Source of the DNA: GCA-2698665 sp047611265
Lineage (GTDB): Bacteria > Pseudomonadota > Gammaproteobacteria > GCA-002705445 > GCA-002716945
Assembly (NCBI GenBank): GCA_047611265.1
Contig: JBLFWM010000004.1
Span: 39,223-103,222, forward strand
Direction: 5' to 3'
Length of the DNA: 64,000 nucleotides
Part shown: piece after piece, positions 53,773-62,033 of the stretch
Position numbering within the stretch: position 1 is the first letter of the stretch
Layout: every line of letters starts with the position of its first letter
Translations under genes and position numbers: made by a program
The notes under the pieces: generated by a model
What the model was told of the DNA's origin: nothing
Database searches by the model: none
What the model saw: only the letters and a program-made list of their open reading frames with translations

Positions 53773-54306
53773 ATGATTAGAAACTTCAATAATAAAAAAC
53801 CAAATATTGATATAAGTGCATATGTAGATGAGCAGGCGACTGTAATAGGTGATGTAACAATTGGTAAAGATAGTGCCTTATGGCCACAGGCTGTAGCTAG
53901 AGGGGATATCAACAGTATAACAATAGGTGATAGAACTAATGTACAGGATGGTTCTATTTTACATGTTACCCATGCGGGGGAATTTTGTCCTTCAGGATAC
54001 CCCCTTAGTATTGGTAGTGATGTAACAATTGGACACTCCGCAGTTATACATGCTTGCACAATAAAGAATAAATGTCTGATTGGTATGGGAAGCATTATCC
54101 TGGATGGAGCAATTATTAATTCTGAGTGCATGATTGCAGCGGGCGCCTTAGTAGGACCTGGTAAAATAATTGATAGTGGTTATTTGTATATTGGTAGTCC
54201 TGCAAAAAAAGCACGGAAACTAACTGATAAGGAATTAGAGTTTTTAATTTATTCCGCTAAAGGCTATGTAGACTTAAAAAATAAATATTTAAAATTAAAA
54301 ACCTAG
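53773..54306 (+). CDS. yrdA: Gamma-class carbonic anhydrase family protein (YrdA-like)
   Basis: Left-handed beta-helix trimer protein; true carbonic anhydrase activity is not shown for all members. Start set at the ATG at 53773 (MIRNFNNKK) because AAGGA lies 8 bases upstream; in-frame ATGs at 53731 and 53755 lack this. Length 177 residues. The metal His ligands are visible in LHVTHAGE and IGHSAVIHAC, and hexapeptide repeats run from about residue 15 to 150. Its end overlaps convergent aroE by 12 bases; yrdA and aroE are also neighbours in E. coli. Confidence 0.92.
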   Translation: MIRNFNNKKPNIDISAYVDEQATVIGDVTIGKDSALWPQAVARGDINSITIGDRTNVQDGSILHVTHAGEFCPSGYPLSIGSDVTIGHSAVIHACTIKNKCLIGMGSIILDGAIINSECMIAAGALVGPGKIIDSGYLYIGSPAKKARKLTDKELEFLIYSAKGYVDLKNKYLKLKT

Positions 54307-55101
54307 AGCTTTATCCAGATCTTTGGTCTTCGGCTTAAAACCATTCCAGATGTTATAAGATAATGCTGCCTGCTCTATGAGCATACCTATCCCATTATGC
54401 GTTTCTTTTGCACCATTAGTTTTAGACCAAGCCTGGAAACTTGTAATACTTTTAGAATAAAATAAGTCATAACTAATACTTGAATCATCAAAGATATCGG
54501 TTGGAAAATTTATTTCCTCATTACTCAAGCTAATAGGAGTTGTATTAATAATTATATTATATTTTGCACCTTTTTTATAATGAGATATATTGGATGAAGT
54601 TTTATATATATCAATTATTTGATCTATTCTTTGTTCAGTCCTACTTAAAATATCAATTTTTTCTATATTTATTTTACTTAGAGAGTTTATAATACTTCTT
54701 GCAGACCCTCCGGCACCAAGTATCAATATTTTCTTTTTTATTAAACTTATACCTTTATTTTCTAGGTCTCTAATAAAACCTTCTCCATCAGTGTTGAAAG
54801 CTTTAATTTTACCATTTTGTGCCATCAAAGTATTAGCACACCCGCACTCTGTGGCAGATGCATCATGTTCATTAGCAAAATTAAATGCTAGTTCCTTGAA
54901 GGGTATAGTTACATTTGCACCATATCCTTTTTTAGAGAAGAAGCTTTGAGTATGTGTTTCAAAATGATCTTCTGATTCTGGCTCAATCATTTTGTATTGA
55001 ATATTAATACCTTGTTGTTTAGCAAACTCTTTATGTATTTCTGGAGATAGGCTATGGCTGACAGGGTTACCTATGACTGTAAATTTTCTTATTTCATCCA
55101 T
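54295..55101 (-). CDS. aroE: Shikimate dehydrogenase AroE
   Basis: NADPH-dependent reduction of 3-dehydroshikimate in the aromatic amino acid pathway. The 268-residue protein has VIGNPVSHSLSPEIH, GANVTIPFKELA with the catalytic Lys, NTDGEGFIRD and the Rossmann loop GAGGSARSI. Length is near E. coli (272). It overlaps hemB by 13 bases and converges on the yrdA-like gene. Confidence 0.95.
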   Translation of the reverse strand: MDEIRKFTVIGNPVSHSLSPEIHKEFAKQQGINIQYKMIEPESEDHFETHTQSFFSKKGYGANVTIPFKELAFNFANEHDASATECGCANTLMAQNGKIKAFNTDGEGFIRDLENKGISLIKKKILILGAGGSARSIINSLSKINIEKIDILSRTEQRIDQIIDIYKTSSNISHYKKGAKYNIIINTTPISLSNEEINFPTDIFDDSSISYDLFYSKSITSFQAWSKTNGAKETHNGIGMLIEQAALSYNIWNGFKPKTKDLDKALGF

Positions 55102-56081
55102 TTTAATGCGTCCTTTGCATAGTAGGTAATAATTGCATTAGCCCCTGCTCTTTTCATACACATAAGAGATTCTAGGACTACCTTTTTTTCATCTAACCAG
55201 TTATTTTTTGAAGCAGCTTTTATCATTGCGTATTCACCACTAACTTGATAAACAAATATTGGTACATTAAATAAATCATTTATTTTAGAAACTATGTCTA
55301 AATATGGCATCCCAGGCTTGATCATAATAATATCTGCACCCTCCGATATATCCATTTCTACTTCACGTATAGAATCTTTTTTATTTGCATAATCCATTTG
55401 ATAAGTATCTTTATTGAGAGCCCCAAGATTTTTAACAGAGCCTATAGCATCCCTAAAAGGACCATAAAAGTTTGATGAATATTTTGCAGAGTAAGATAAA
55501 ATTTTTGTATCTATAAATTTATTTTTTTCTAGGGATTTTCTAATAGCTTTTATTCTTCCATCCATCATGTCTGAAGGAGCCACTATATCTGCTCCGCATT
55601 CAGCATGGCTTAAAGATTGTTTAACTAGCACCTCTATTGTTTCGTCATTAAGAATTTGCTTATTAGTTCCTAAGATTCCATCTTGTCCATGAATTGTATA
55701 TGGATCCAGGGCAACATCGCTTATTATTGCAATATCTTTTACAGCTTTTTTAATGCTTCTTATTGCCCTTTGCATTAAACCATCTTCATTGAACGACTCT
55801 GTTCCTTTAATATCTTTATGCTTTTTCTCGATACATGGAAATAAAGCTATGCCCTGAATACCAAGTTTTTTTAAAATCTTTATTTCTTTAATTGCGATGT
55901 CTATGCTCATTCTATGAATGTCAGGCATCGATTTAATTTTTTCAGTTTTATTATTCCCCTCTATGATAAAAATTGGTTGTATCAGGTCATATGGAGACAA
56001 TACATTTTCCCTAATCAGGTTTCGAATAGGACTATTATTACGAAGCCTTCTTAATCTTATATTTGGAAAATTTTTTTTCAT
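55089..56081 (-). CDS. hemB: Delta-aminolevulinic acid dehydratase (porphobilinogen synthase) HemB
   Basis: Joins two ALA molecules to porphobilinogen, the substrate of HemC (27369). The 330-residue protein has the Schiff-base Lys in IMIKPGMPYLD and the signature VYQVSGEYAMI. At the metal site it reads SDVALDPYTIHGQDG instead of the Cys-rich zinc motif, so it should be the Mg-dependent Pseudomonas type. It is divergent from the thioesterase gene and overlaps aroE. Confidence 0.96.
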   Translation of the reverse strand: MKKNFPNIRLRRLRNNSPIRNLIRENVLSPYDLIQPIFIIEGNNKTEKIKSMPDIHRMSIDIAIKEIKILKKLGIQGIALFPCIEKKHKDIKGTESFNEDGLMQRAIRSIKKAVKDIAIISDVALDPYTIHGQDGILGTNKQILNDETIEVLVKQSLSHAECGADIVAPSDMMDGRIKAIRKSLEKNKFIDTKILSYSAKYSSNFYGPFRDAIGSVKNLGALNKDTYQMDYANKKDSIREVEMDISEGADIIMIKPGMPYLDIVSKINDLFNVPIFVYQVSGEYAMIKAASKNNWLDEKKVVLESLMCMKRAGANAIITYYAKDALKWMK

Positions 56082-56157
56082 TTTATTAGTCTAACACTTT
56101 TTATTTTAAGAGAAGATGCTATATTAATCTATCTACAATTATAACAATGGAGGTTAT

Positions 56158-56634
56158 ATGTCTATTTGGCATGAAAAATTCACTTTAGAACATGTTATTT
56201 CCCTAAGAAATAATAATTTAAACAAACACTTAGGTATTGAATTTACTGAATTGGGTGAAGACTACATCGTGGCTAGAATGCCAGTTGAAGATTTTACAAG
56301 ACAATCTAGAGGCATACTACATGGTGGAGCATCATGTGTTCTGGCAGAAGCTCTTGGCAGTATTGCATCTAACATGTGTATAGATATGAGAAAACAAAAA
56401 GCTGTTGGTTTAGAAATAAACGCAAATCATGTAAGACCAGTATCTAGCGGGTATGTCACAGGGAAAACCACTGTTGCAAGTCTTGGTAGATCTGTCCATG
56501 TATGGAATATTGATATAAGAAATGATGCTGGGAAAATGAACTGTGTTTCTAGATTGACAACAGCTATAGTAAATCTTAAAGAAGACGAAATTATAAAAAA
56601 TTCTGAACTTTTAGATAGTTTATTGAAGACTTGA
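56158..56634 (+). CDS. Hotdog-fold thioesterase, YdiI/PaaI family
   Basis: A 158-residue acyl-CoA thioesterase. ILHGGASCVLAEALGS carries the Glu nucleophile region, and VGLEINANHVRP and SRLTTAIV match E. coli YdiI (MenI/EntH group). Menaquinone genes are not in view, so a general aryl/acyl-CoA clearance role is equally possible. An excellent GGAGG ribosome-binding site precedes the ATG. The stop is 3 bases from convergent hemF, leaving no room for a terminator. Confidence 0.9.
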   Translation: MSIWHEKFTLEHVISLRNNNLNKHLGIEFTELGEDYIVARMPVEDFTRQSRGILHGGASCVLAEALGSIASNMCIDMRKQKAVGLEINANHVRPVSSGYVTGKTTVASLGRSVHVWNIDIRNDAGKMNCVSRLTTAIVNLKEDEIIKNSELLDSLLKT

Positions 56635-56637
56635 AGC

Positions 56638-57525
56638 TTATAAATACTTCTTAAGATCTTTCTCGAATTTGGTTAATTTAATATCCTTTTTACCCGTCCA
56701 TATTACATTGGGAGGCATCGACATTAGGATAGAGTCTGCTCTGCCACCAGATTGTAGTCCGAATATGGTTCCCCTGTCATAGACTAAATTGAACTCTACA
56801 TATCTCCCACGTCTAATTAGCTGAAAGGTTTTGTGCGTTTTATTATATTTTTTCTCAGCACGCTTTTTAATTATCTTTGTGTAAGACTCCAAATATGTAT
56901 TTCCTGTATCTAGAACAAAATTCTTATAGAAGCTTTTTTCCTGATTATTAAGATTATCAAAGAATAGACCTCCTACCCCTCTTTTCTCATTCCTATGTTT
57001 ATTAAAAAAGTATTCATCACATTGTTTACTAAAATCTTTATAGAAAGAACTTTTATATTTATCACATACTTGTTTAGCTGATTTATGCCAAGATTTTATA
57101 TCATCTAGGTATACAAAATATGGAGTAAGATCAAAACCACCACCAAACCACCAATTATTTTTTGATTTATTATCTGTTTCAAAATATCTTATATTAAAAT
57201 GAGAGCAGGGTACAAAAGGGTTATCAGGATGAATAACAACTGAGACACCTGTAGCCAGAAAACTTTTAACACCCCCTTTTATTTTTTTTGCTAATGCACT
57301 GTTTGGCAGAACAAGACCTTCTATTGAAGAAAAGTTAACCATTCCTTTTTCTATTATCTTCCCATCAGAAAGTTCGCAGCTTATACCGCCACCACCAGAT
57401 TTATATTTCCATCTTGTTTTTGAAATTTTTACTTTTCGATCCAAATCATGAAAGCCATTAATAATATTTTTTTGTAACTTCTTGAAAAGTAATTCTATCT
57501 CTGTAAAATCTTTAGACTTTTTCAT
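56638..57525 (-). CDS. hemF: Oxygen-dependent coproporphyrinogen-III oxidase HemF
   Basis: Aerobic decarboxylation of coproporphyrinogen III to protoporphyrinogen IX. The 295-residue protein has KYKSGGGGISCEL, NIRYFET, WWFGGGFDLTPYF and RGRYVEFNLVYDRGT, all HemF signatures. Its presence indicates oxygen-using heme synthesis. It overlaps tsaC by 4 bases, matching the tsaC-hemF-aroE neighbourhood of Pseudomonas, although here aroE is separated by hemB and the thioesterase. Confidence 0.96.
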   Translation of the reverse strand: MKKSKDFTEIELLFKKLQKNIINGFHDLDRKVKISKTRWKYKSGGGGISCELSDGKIIEKGMVNFSSIEGLVLPNSALAKKIKGGVKSFLATGVSVVIHPDNPFVPCSHFNIRYFETDNKSKNNWWFGGGFDLTPYFVYLDDIKSWHKSAKQVCDKYKSSFYKDFSKQCDEYFFNKHRNEKRGVGGLFFDNLNNQEKSFYKNFVLDTGNTYLESYTKIIKKRAEKKYNKTHKTFQLIRRGRYVEFNLVYDRGTIFGLQSGGRADSILMSMPPNVIWTGKKDIKLTKFEKDLKKYL

Positions 57526-58073
57526 TTCCTTATATTCTCATTAGTTGTCATATTAATTATTATACTAGGATTACTGCAATTGCCTATATTACCTTCTATT
57601 AAATAATCTATTTTATTCTGAAATTCAGATATAAAAACTTTTTGATCTTTAATATTTTTATCTCCACTTATATTGGCACTGGTTGAGATTATTGGACTTT
57701 GAAATTTATCACATATTTTATTAATTACTGGATGATCTGATATTCTTATCCCGATAAGACCTGTATCTTTATCTGTTAACCAACATGGGACATCTTTTTT
57801 TGCTGGTATTAGCCAGGTTGTATGACCAGGCCAGGTAGACTTTACTTTTTCAGTGATAATATTAATGTCCACTAGGTTTGTTAATTGATTGATACTTGAG
57901 GCAACTAAGAGAAAAGGTTTTTTTGAGTTACGATTTTTAATATTAGAAATTCTAACCACAGCTTTTTCATTCCATGGATCACAACCTAATCCAAATACTG
58001 CTTCAGTTGGATAGCCTATCACGCCTCCATCACTGAGCAGTTTAATAGCATTCTCAGGAGAACCAATTATCAT
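57522..58073 (-). CDS. tsaC: Threonylcarbamoyl-AMP synthase TsaC (Sua5/YrdC family)
   Basis: Makes the threonylcarbamoyl adenylate used for t6A37 in ANN-decoding tRNAs. The 183-residue single-domain protein has GGVIGYPTEAVFGLGCDP, KKPFLLVAS and SPIISTSANISGD, the short TsaC form without the Sua5 domain. It overlaps topA and hemF by 4 bases each, so the three are one operon. Confidence 0.94.
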   Translation of the reverse strand: MIIGSPENAIKLLSDGGVIGYPTEAVFGLGCDPWNEKAVVRISNIKNRNSKKPFLLVASSINQLTNLVDINIITEKVKSTWPGHTTWLIPAKKDVPCWLTDKDTGLIGIRISDHPVINKICDKFQSPIISTSANISGDKNIKDQKVFISEFQNKIDYLIEGNIGNCSNPSIIINMTTNENIRK

Positions 58074-60391
58074 TTTTTCTTAGCTCTAAATTTCCTTCTA
58101 AATTTCTTTTTTGGAGCATTTTTTATCATTTCAATGCATGTTTCTTCATCTAAATCTTTAGGCTCTACATCTTTTGGAATTTTAGCATTCACTTTTCCAT
58201 TAGTTATATAAGGACCAAATCGGCCATTCAGTACTTTTATTCCAGATTCTTCAAAGAAATTTATGTTTGCATTTATATCAGCTTCAATTTTTTCTTCTAT
58301 TAGCTCAATAGCTTCTTTTTCTTCAATACTAAAAATATCTCTTCCTCTAACAGAAACATTGGTCTTGCCGCATTTTAAATATGGGCCAAACGGGCCTATA
58401 TTTATTAAAACATCGTCTTCTTTAAAAGTTCCAATCTTTTCGGGTAAACCAAACATCCTGATGGCATCATCCATAGTGATAGAGTCAATATTTTTTTTCT
58501 GCTCATAAGTAAGCGCAGCCCACTTGGGTTTTTCTTCATCTTCTTTAGTTCCCATTTGAATAGTTGGACCATATTTAGTTAGTCTTACAGTTACTGGCCT
58601 GCCAGTTTCTGGATGGGTTCCTAAGTTTTTTAATTCTCTTGTTTCTGATATATCTACTGTTATTAACTTATCTTCAAGATTAACTCTAAATGGTTCATAA
58701 GTAGATTTAATACAAGTCATAGGGTCTTGCTCACCATTAGCAATTTTATCAAGATTATCTTCTAGTTTTGCTGTGAAATCATAATCTACTAAATCATTAC
58801 TAAAATGTTTCGTAAGAGTATCACAAACAACTTTTGCTAGTGCTGTTGGCTGGAAGTTGCTAGCCTCAGGGTCGACATAATTACTGTCAAGTATTTTTGA
58901 TATGATGGTAACGTAGGTAGATGGACGTCCAATTCCTAATTCTTCTAACGCTTGAATTAAGCTGGCTTGATTGTACCTAGCTGGTGGTTGTGTAAATTTT
59001 TGGTCTACATTAATTTCTTTAATAGAAAGTTTATCTCCTTCTTTTAGATTACCTAAAATTCTCTTATTTATTTTTTCTTTTTCATCATTTTCAGATAAGT
59101 CATATATTTCTTTGAATCCATTATCTTTTAAAAAAGAACCGCTATACTTATATAAAAATTTTTCTCCCAAAAGAAACTCTATCCCTACTTGTTTATAGGT
59201 AGCATCTATCATTTGAGATGCCACTGTTCGTTTCCAAATTAGCTCATATAGTTTAAAATCAGAATCATCAAGATATTTTTTAACCTTCGTTGGGGTATTA
59301 AATATTGACGTAGGCCTTATTGCCTCATGTGCTTCTTGAGCATTTTTTACCTTTTTTGAATATTTTCTTATTTCTTTTGATTTATATTTTTTATGATTTT
59401 CATCTAAATAATTCCCTATATCTTTTAGACATTCATCTGATAAGTTTGTAGAATCAGTTCTCATATATGAGATTAGACCAACTGGCTCACTATCTCCAAG
59501 CGTCATGCCTTGATATAACCTTTGTGCAATTGCTGAGGTTTGTTTAACGGAAAAACTCAATGTTGAATATGCTGCCTGTTGAAGGGAAGCAGTAGTAAAT
59601 GGAGCACGAGGCTTCAATTTCCTTTCAGAGGTTTTAATACTATTAATTGGAATATCTTTGAATTTATTTAATTCATTTTTTATTTTGTCTGCATCTTTTT
59701 TATTTATAATATTTGTAATATTTCCTTTTTTTATCTTTTCTCCATCAATTGATATTAGGTCCAGATCTATACAGTCATCTTTACTGCAAGCAACTAAGGT
59801 ACTAATCCAATACTCAATAGGATTAAATGCACTTATTTCATGTTCCTTTTCCACTATAAGTCTTAATGCTGGACTTTGTACTCTGCCACCCCTCGCCATC
59901 CTACTAACTTTTTTCCATAAAAATTCTGTTATGTCATATCCCATTAGGTAGTCTAATGTTCTTCGTGCTAAATAAGCATTCCAAAGGTTATCCGATATTT
60001 GTCTTGGATTTTTTAATGCTGTTAATACAGCATTTTCTGTAATTTCATTGAACGCAACCCTATATGTTTTTTTCCCTTTTAGGAGCTTAGCTTTATCTAA
60101 AATATCATATATATGTTTAGAGATTGCTTCGCCTTCCCTATCTGGGTCAGTAGCAAAATATACAGTATCAGCATCTTTTGAATACTTTTTTATGTCATTA
60201 ATAATATCTTTTTTATCTTTTGAGATAGTCCAGACAGGGGAATAGTTATTTTCCACATCAATCCCTTTTCTTGAGCTAGCCATTAAATCTCTTACATGTC
60301 CAACAGAAGCCACGACTTTATAGCCATCTCCAAGAAACTTTTGTATTGACTTCACTTTAGTGGGTGACTCCACGATTAATAAATTTTTCAT
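58070..60391 (-). CDS. topA: DNA topoisomerase I TopA
   Basis: Type IA enzyme that relaxes negative supercoils. The 773-residue protein begins with a Toprim domain (VESPTKVKSIQKFLG, FATDPDREGEAIS). The catalytic Tyr is in ISYMRTDSTNLS and PARYNQASLIQALEELGIGRPSTY is conserved. The C terminus has repeats such as YGPTIQMG, FGPYLKCG and FGPYITNG and a basic tail, and lacks the Cys4 zinc fingers of the E. coli enzyme. That tail is more like alphaproteobacterial TopA. It heads the topA-tsaC-hemF operon. Confidence 0.96.
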   Translation of the reverse strand: MKNLLIVESPTKVKSIQKFLGDGYKVVASVGHVRDLMASSRKGIDVENNYSPVWTISKDKKDIINDIKKYSKDADTVYFATDPDREGEAISKHIYDILDKAKLLKGKKTYRVAFNEITENAVLTALKNPRQISDNLWNAYLARRTLDYLMGYDITEFLWKKVSRMARGGRVQSPALRLIVEKEHEISAFNPIEYWISTLVACSKDDCIDLDLISIDGEKIKKGNITNIINKKDADKIKNELNKFKDIPINSIKTSERKLKPRAPFTTASLQQAAYSTLSFSVKQTSAIAQRLYQGMTLGDSEPVGLISYMRTDSTNLSDECLKDIGNYLDENHKKYKSKEIRKYSKKVKNAQEAHEAIRPTSIFNTPTKVKKYLDDSDFKLYELIWKRTVASQMIDATYKQVGIEFLLGEKFLYKYSGSFLKDNGFKEIYDLSENDEKEKINKRILGNLKEGDKLSIKEINVDQKFTQPPARYNQASLIQALEELGIGRPSTYVTIISKILDSNYVDPEASNFQPTALAKVVCDTLTKHFSNDLVDYDFTAKLEDNLDKIANGEQDPMTCIKSTYEPFRVNLEDKLITVDISETRELKNLGTHPETGRPVTVRLTKYGPTIQMGTKEDEEKPKWAALTYEQKKNIDSITMDDAIRMFGLPEKIGTFKEDDVLINIGPFGPYLKCGKTNVSVRGRDIFSIEEKEAIELIEEKIEADINANINFFEESGIKVLNGRFGPYITNGKVNAKIPKDVEPKDLDEETCIEMIKNAPKKKFRRKFRAKKK

Positions 60392-60428
60392 TTTTAACTC
60401 TAACTCTTATAAATATGCATTTTTTTAC

Positions 60429-60458
60429 TTTATACTATTAAAATGAATATATTTACAA
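60429..60458 (-). promoter_or_regulatory. Possible topA promoter
   Basis: On the minus strand TTGTAA (60453-60458) and TATAAA (60429-60434) are separated by 18 bases, about 40 bases before the topA ATG. The -35 matches the consensus at 4 of 6 positions and the -10 at 5 of 6. The gap of 89 bases is shared with the divergent def gene, for which no clear promoter is visible. Confidence 0.4.
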
Positions 60459-60480
60459 CTATTTTTGAGAATCATTAATT

Positions 60481-61017
60481 ATGGAATTATTAAATGTACT
60501 GCATTTCCCAGATAATAGATTGCGAAAAAAAGGCGAAAACATTGATATATATGATGATAATCTTAATATAACTGCAATGAATATGCTCCATACGATGTAT
60601 GAGTGTAAGGGGATTGGGTTAGCTGCAGTTCAGGTCAATATTCAAATAAGGCTGATAGTTATAGATGTAAGCGAAGATAGGAATGAGCCATTATTTCTTG
60701 TTAATCCAGTAATTAACTCAAAAGAAGATAAGATAATTTTTGAAGAAGGCTGCCTTTCAGTTCCTGGATTTTATGAAGAGGTAGAGAGGTTCGGTCAAAT
60801 TACCTATAGCTTTTATGACTTAAAAGGGGTGCCGCATGAAGCTAGCGCTAGTGGACTTCTAGCGGTTTGCATACAACATGAGATTGACCATCTCAATGGA
60901 AAATTATTTGTTGACTATATATCTAATATTAAGAGAGATAGAATAGCTAAGAAAATAAAAAAACAAGAATCACAGGGAATAGTACCTACCAGAAAAGGTG
61001 TGCCCTACTCAATATAA
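60481..61017 (+). CDS. def: Peptide deformylase Def
   Basis: Removes the N-formyl group from new proteins. The three metal/active-site motifs are present: GIGLAAVQ, EEGCLSVPG and QHEIDHLNG (HExxH). The 178-residue length is slightly above E. coli (169). It is followed 18 bases later by fmt, the enzyme adding the formyl group, the classical pair. Divergent from topA. Confidence 0.97.
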   Translation: MELLNVLHFPDNRLRKKGENIDIYDDNLNITAMNMLHTMYECKGIGLAAVQVNIQIRLIVIDVSEDRNEPLFLVNPVINSKEDKIIFEEGCLSVPGFYEEVERFGQITYSFYDLKGVPHEASASGLLAVCIQHEIDHLNGKLFVDYISNIKRDRIAKKIKKQESQGIVPTRKGVPYSI

Positions 61018-61035
61018 CAATTTGGATTAATTAAG

Positions 61036-61962
61036 TTGAATATTATATTTTTTGGAAGTCCTTCATATTCTTGCAAAGTGTTAGAGTCATTGCTAGCAAG
61101 CAAGCATGTTGTTCGAACTGTTGTTACCCAAAATTTTAAAAACAATAGAAGAACAAAAACTCCAGTAGGCTTACTTAGTGAGAGCAAAAGTATAAATACG
61201 CTCTACCCGCCAAATCTTAGAGATGAAAAATTTATTCAGACATTAAAATCTCATAATGCTGATCTTTATATCATATATGCTTATGGGAAAATATTGCCAC
61301 CTGAATTAATATCATTACCAAAACACGGAGTAATTAACATTCATTGCTCTCTTCTCCCAGAATGGAGAGGTGCTGCTCCAATACAAAGAGCCTTGCAGAA
61401 TGGTGACTTAAAGACAGGTGTAACATTTTTTAAGATAGATGAGTCATTGGATACCGGAGCTATTATAGCTTCTTACGAATATAATATTAAAGATAATGAT
61501 CATGCCTTGTTATTAGAGGATAAGCTTACTCAGATTGCAGTCGATCATCTTGAGGAAGTTTTTTTATTAAATTCTAATTCATCTAATTTTATCGAACAAA
61601 ATGAATCTTCTGCGAGTTATGCTAAAAAAATCCATAAAGCTGAAGCTATTATAAATTGGAACGATGATCCTTACTCTATATGCTGTAAAATTAAAGCCTT
61701 AACAGGTGGACCTGTAGCAGAAACAGAGTTATTTGGAATTAAGCTTAAAATTTGGAGAGCCAAACAAGTATTGTATGTTGGTGACGAAGAACCAGGAACA
61801 GTAATTAGATTTAATTATGATGAATTATGTATTGTTTCTAATAATGGTGCTGTCAGTATAGAAAAATTACAATTACCGGGAAAGAATATAATCTCTGCAA
61901 GAGACTTATTTAACTCTAATAGTGCTTTTGTTCGTAAAATCAAGCAGTATTTACATAAATAA
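61036..61962 (+). CDS. fmt: Methionyl-tRNA formyltransferase Fmt
   Basis: Formylates initiator Met-tRNA. The 308-residue protein has IIFFGSPSYSCKVL, the folate-binding motif with catalytic residues HGVINIHCSLLPEWRGAAPI, and TGVTFFKIDESLDTG. Start is TTG at 61036, since it gives the conserved N terminus and no in-frame ATG is nearby. In many Gammaproteobacteria rsmB lies between fmt and trkA; here it is missing. Confidence 0.96.
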   Translation: MNIIFFGSPSYSCKVLESLLASKHVVRTVVTQNFKNNRRTKTPVGLLSESKSINTLYPPNLRDEKFIQTLKSHNADLYIIYAYGKILPPELISLPKHGVINIHCSLLPEWRGAAPIQRALQNGDLKTGVTFFKIDESLDTGAIIASYEYNIKDNDHALLLEDKLTQIAVDHLEEVFLLNSNSSNFIEQNESSASYAKKIHKAEAIINWNDDPYSICCKIKALTGGPVAETELFGIKLKIWRAKQVLYVGDEEPGTVIRFNYDELCIVSNNGAVSIEKLQLPGKNIISARDLFNSNSAFVRKIKQYLHK

Positions 61963-62033
61963 ATAGCATATATCTATTATAATTAACTTAATATGGTGTA
62001 GAATAAACTCGTGAAAATAACCCAGTAAAAGAA

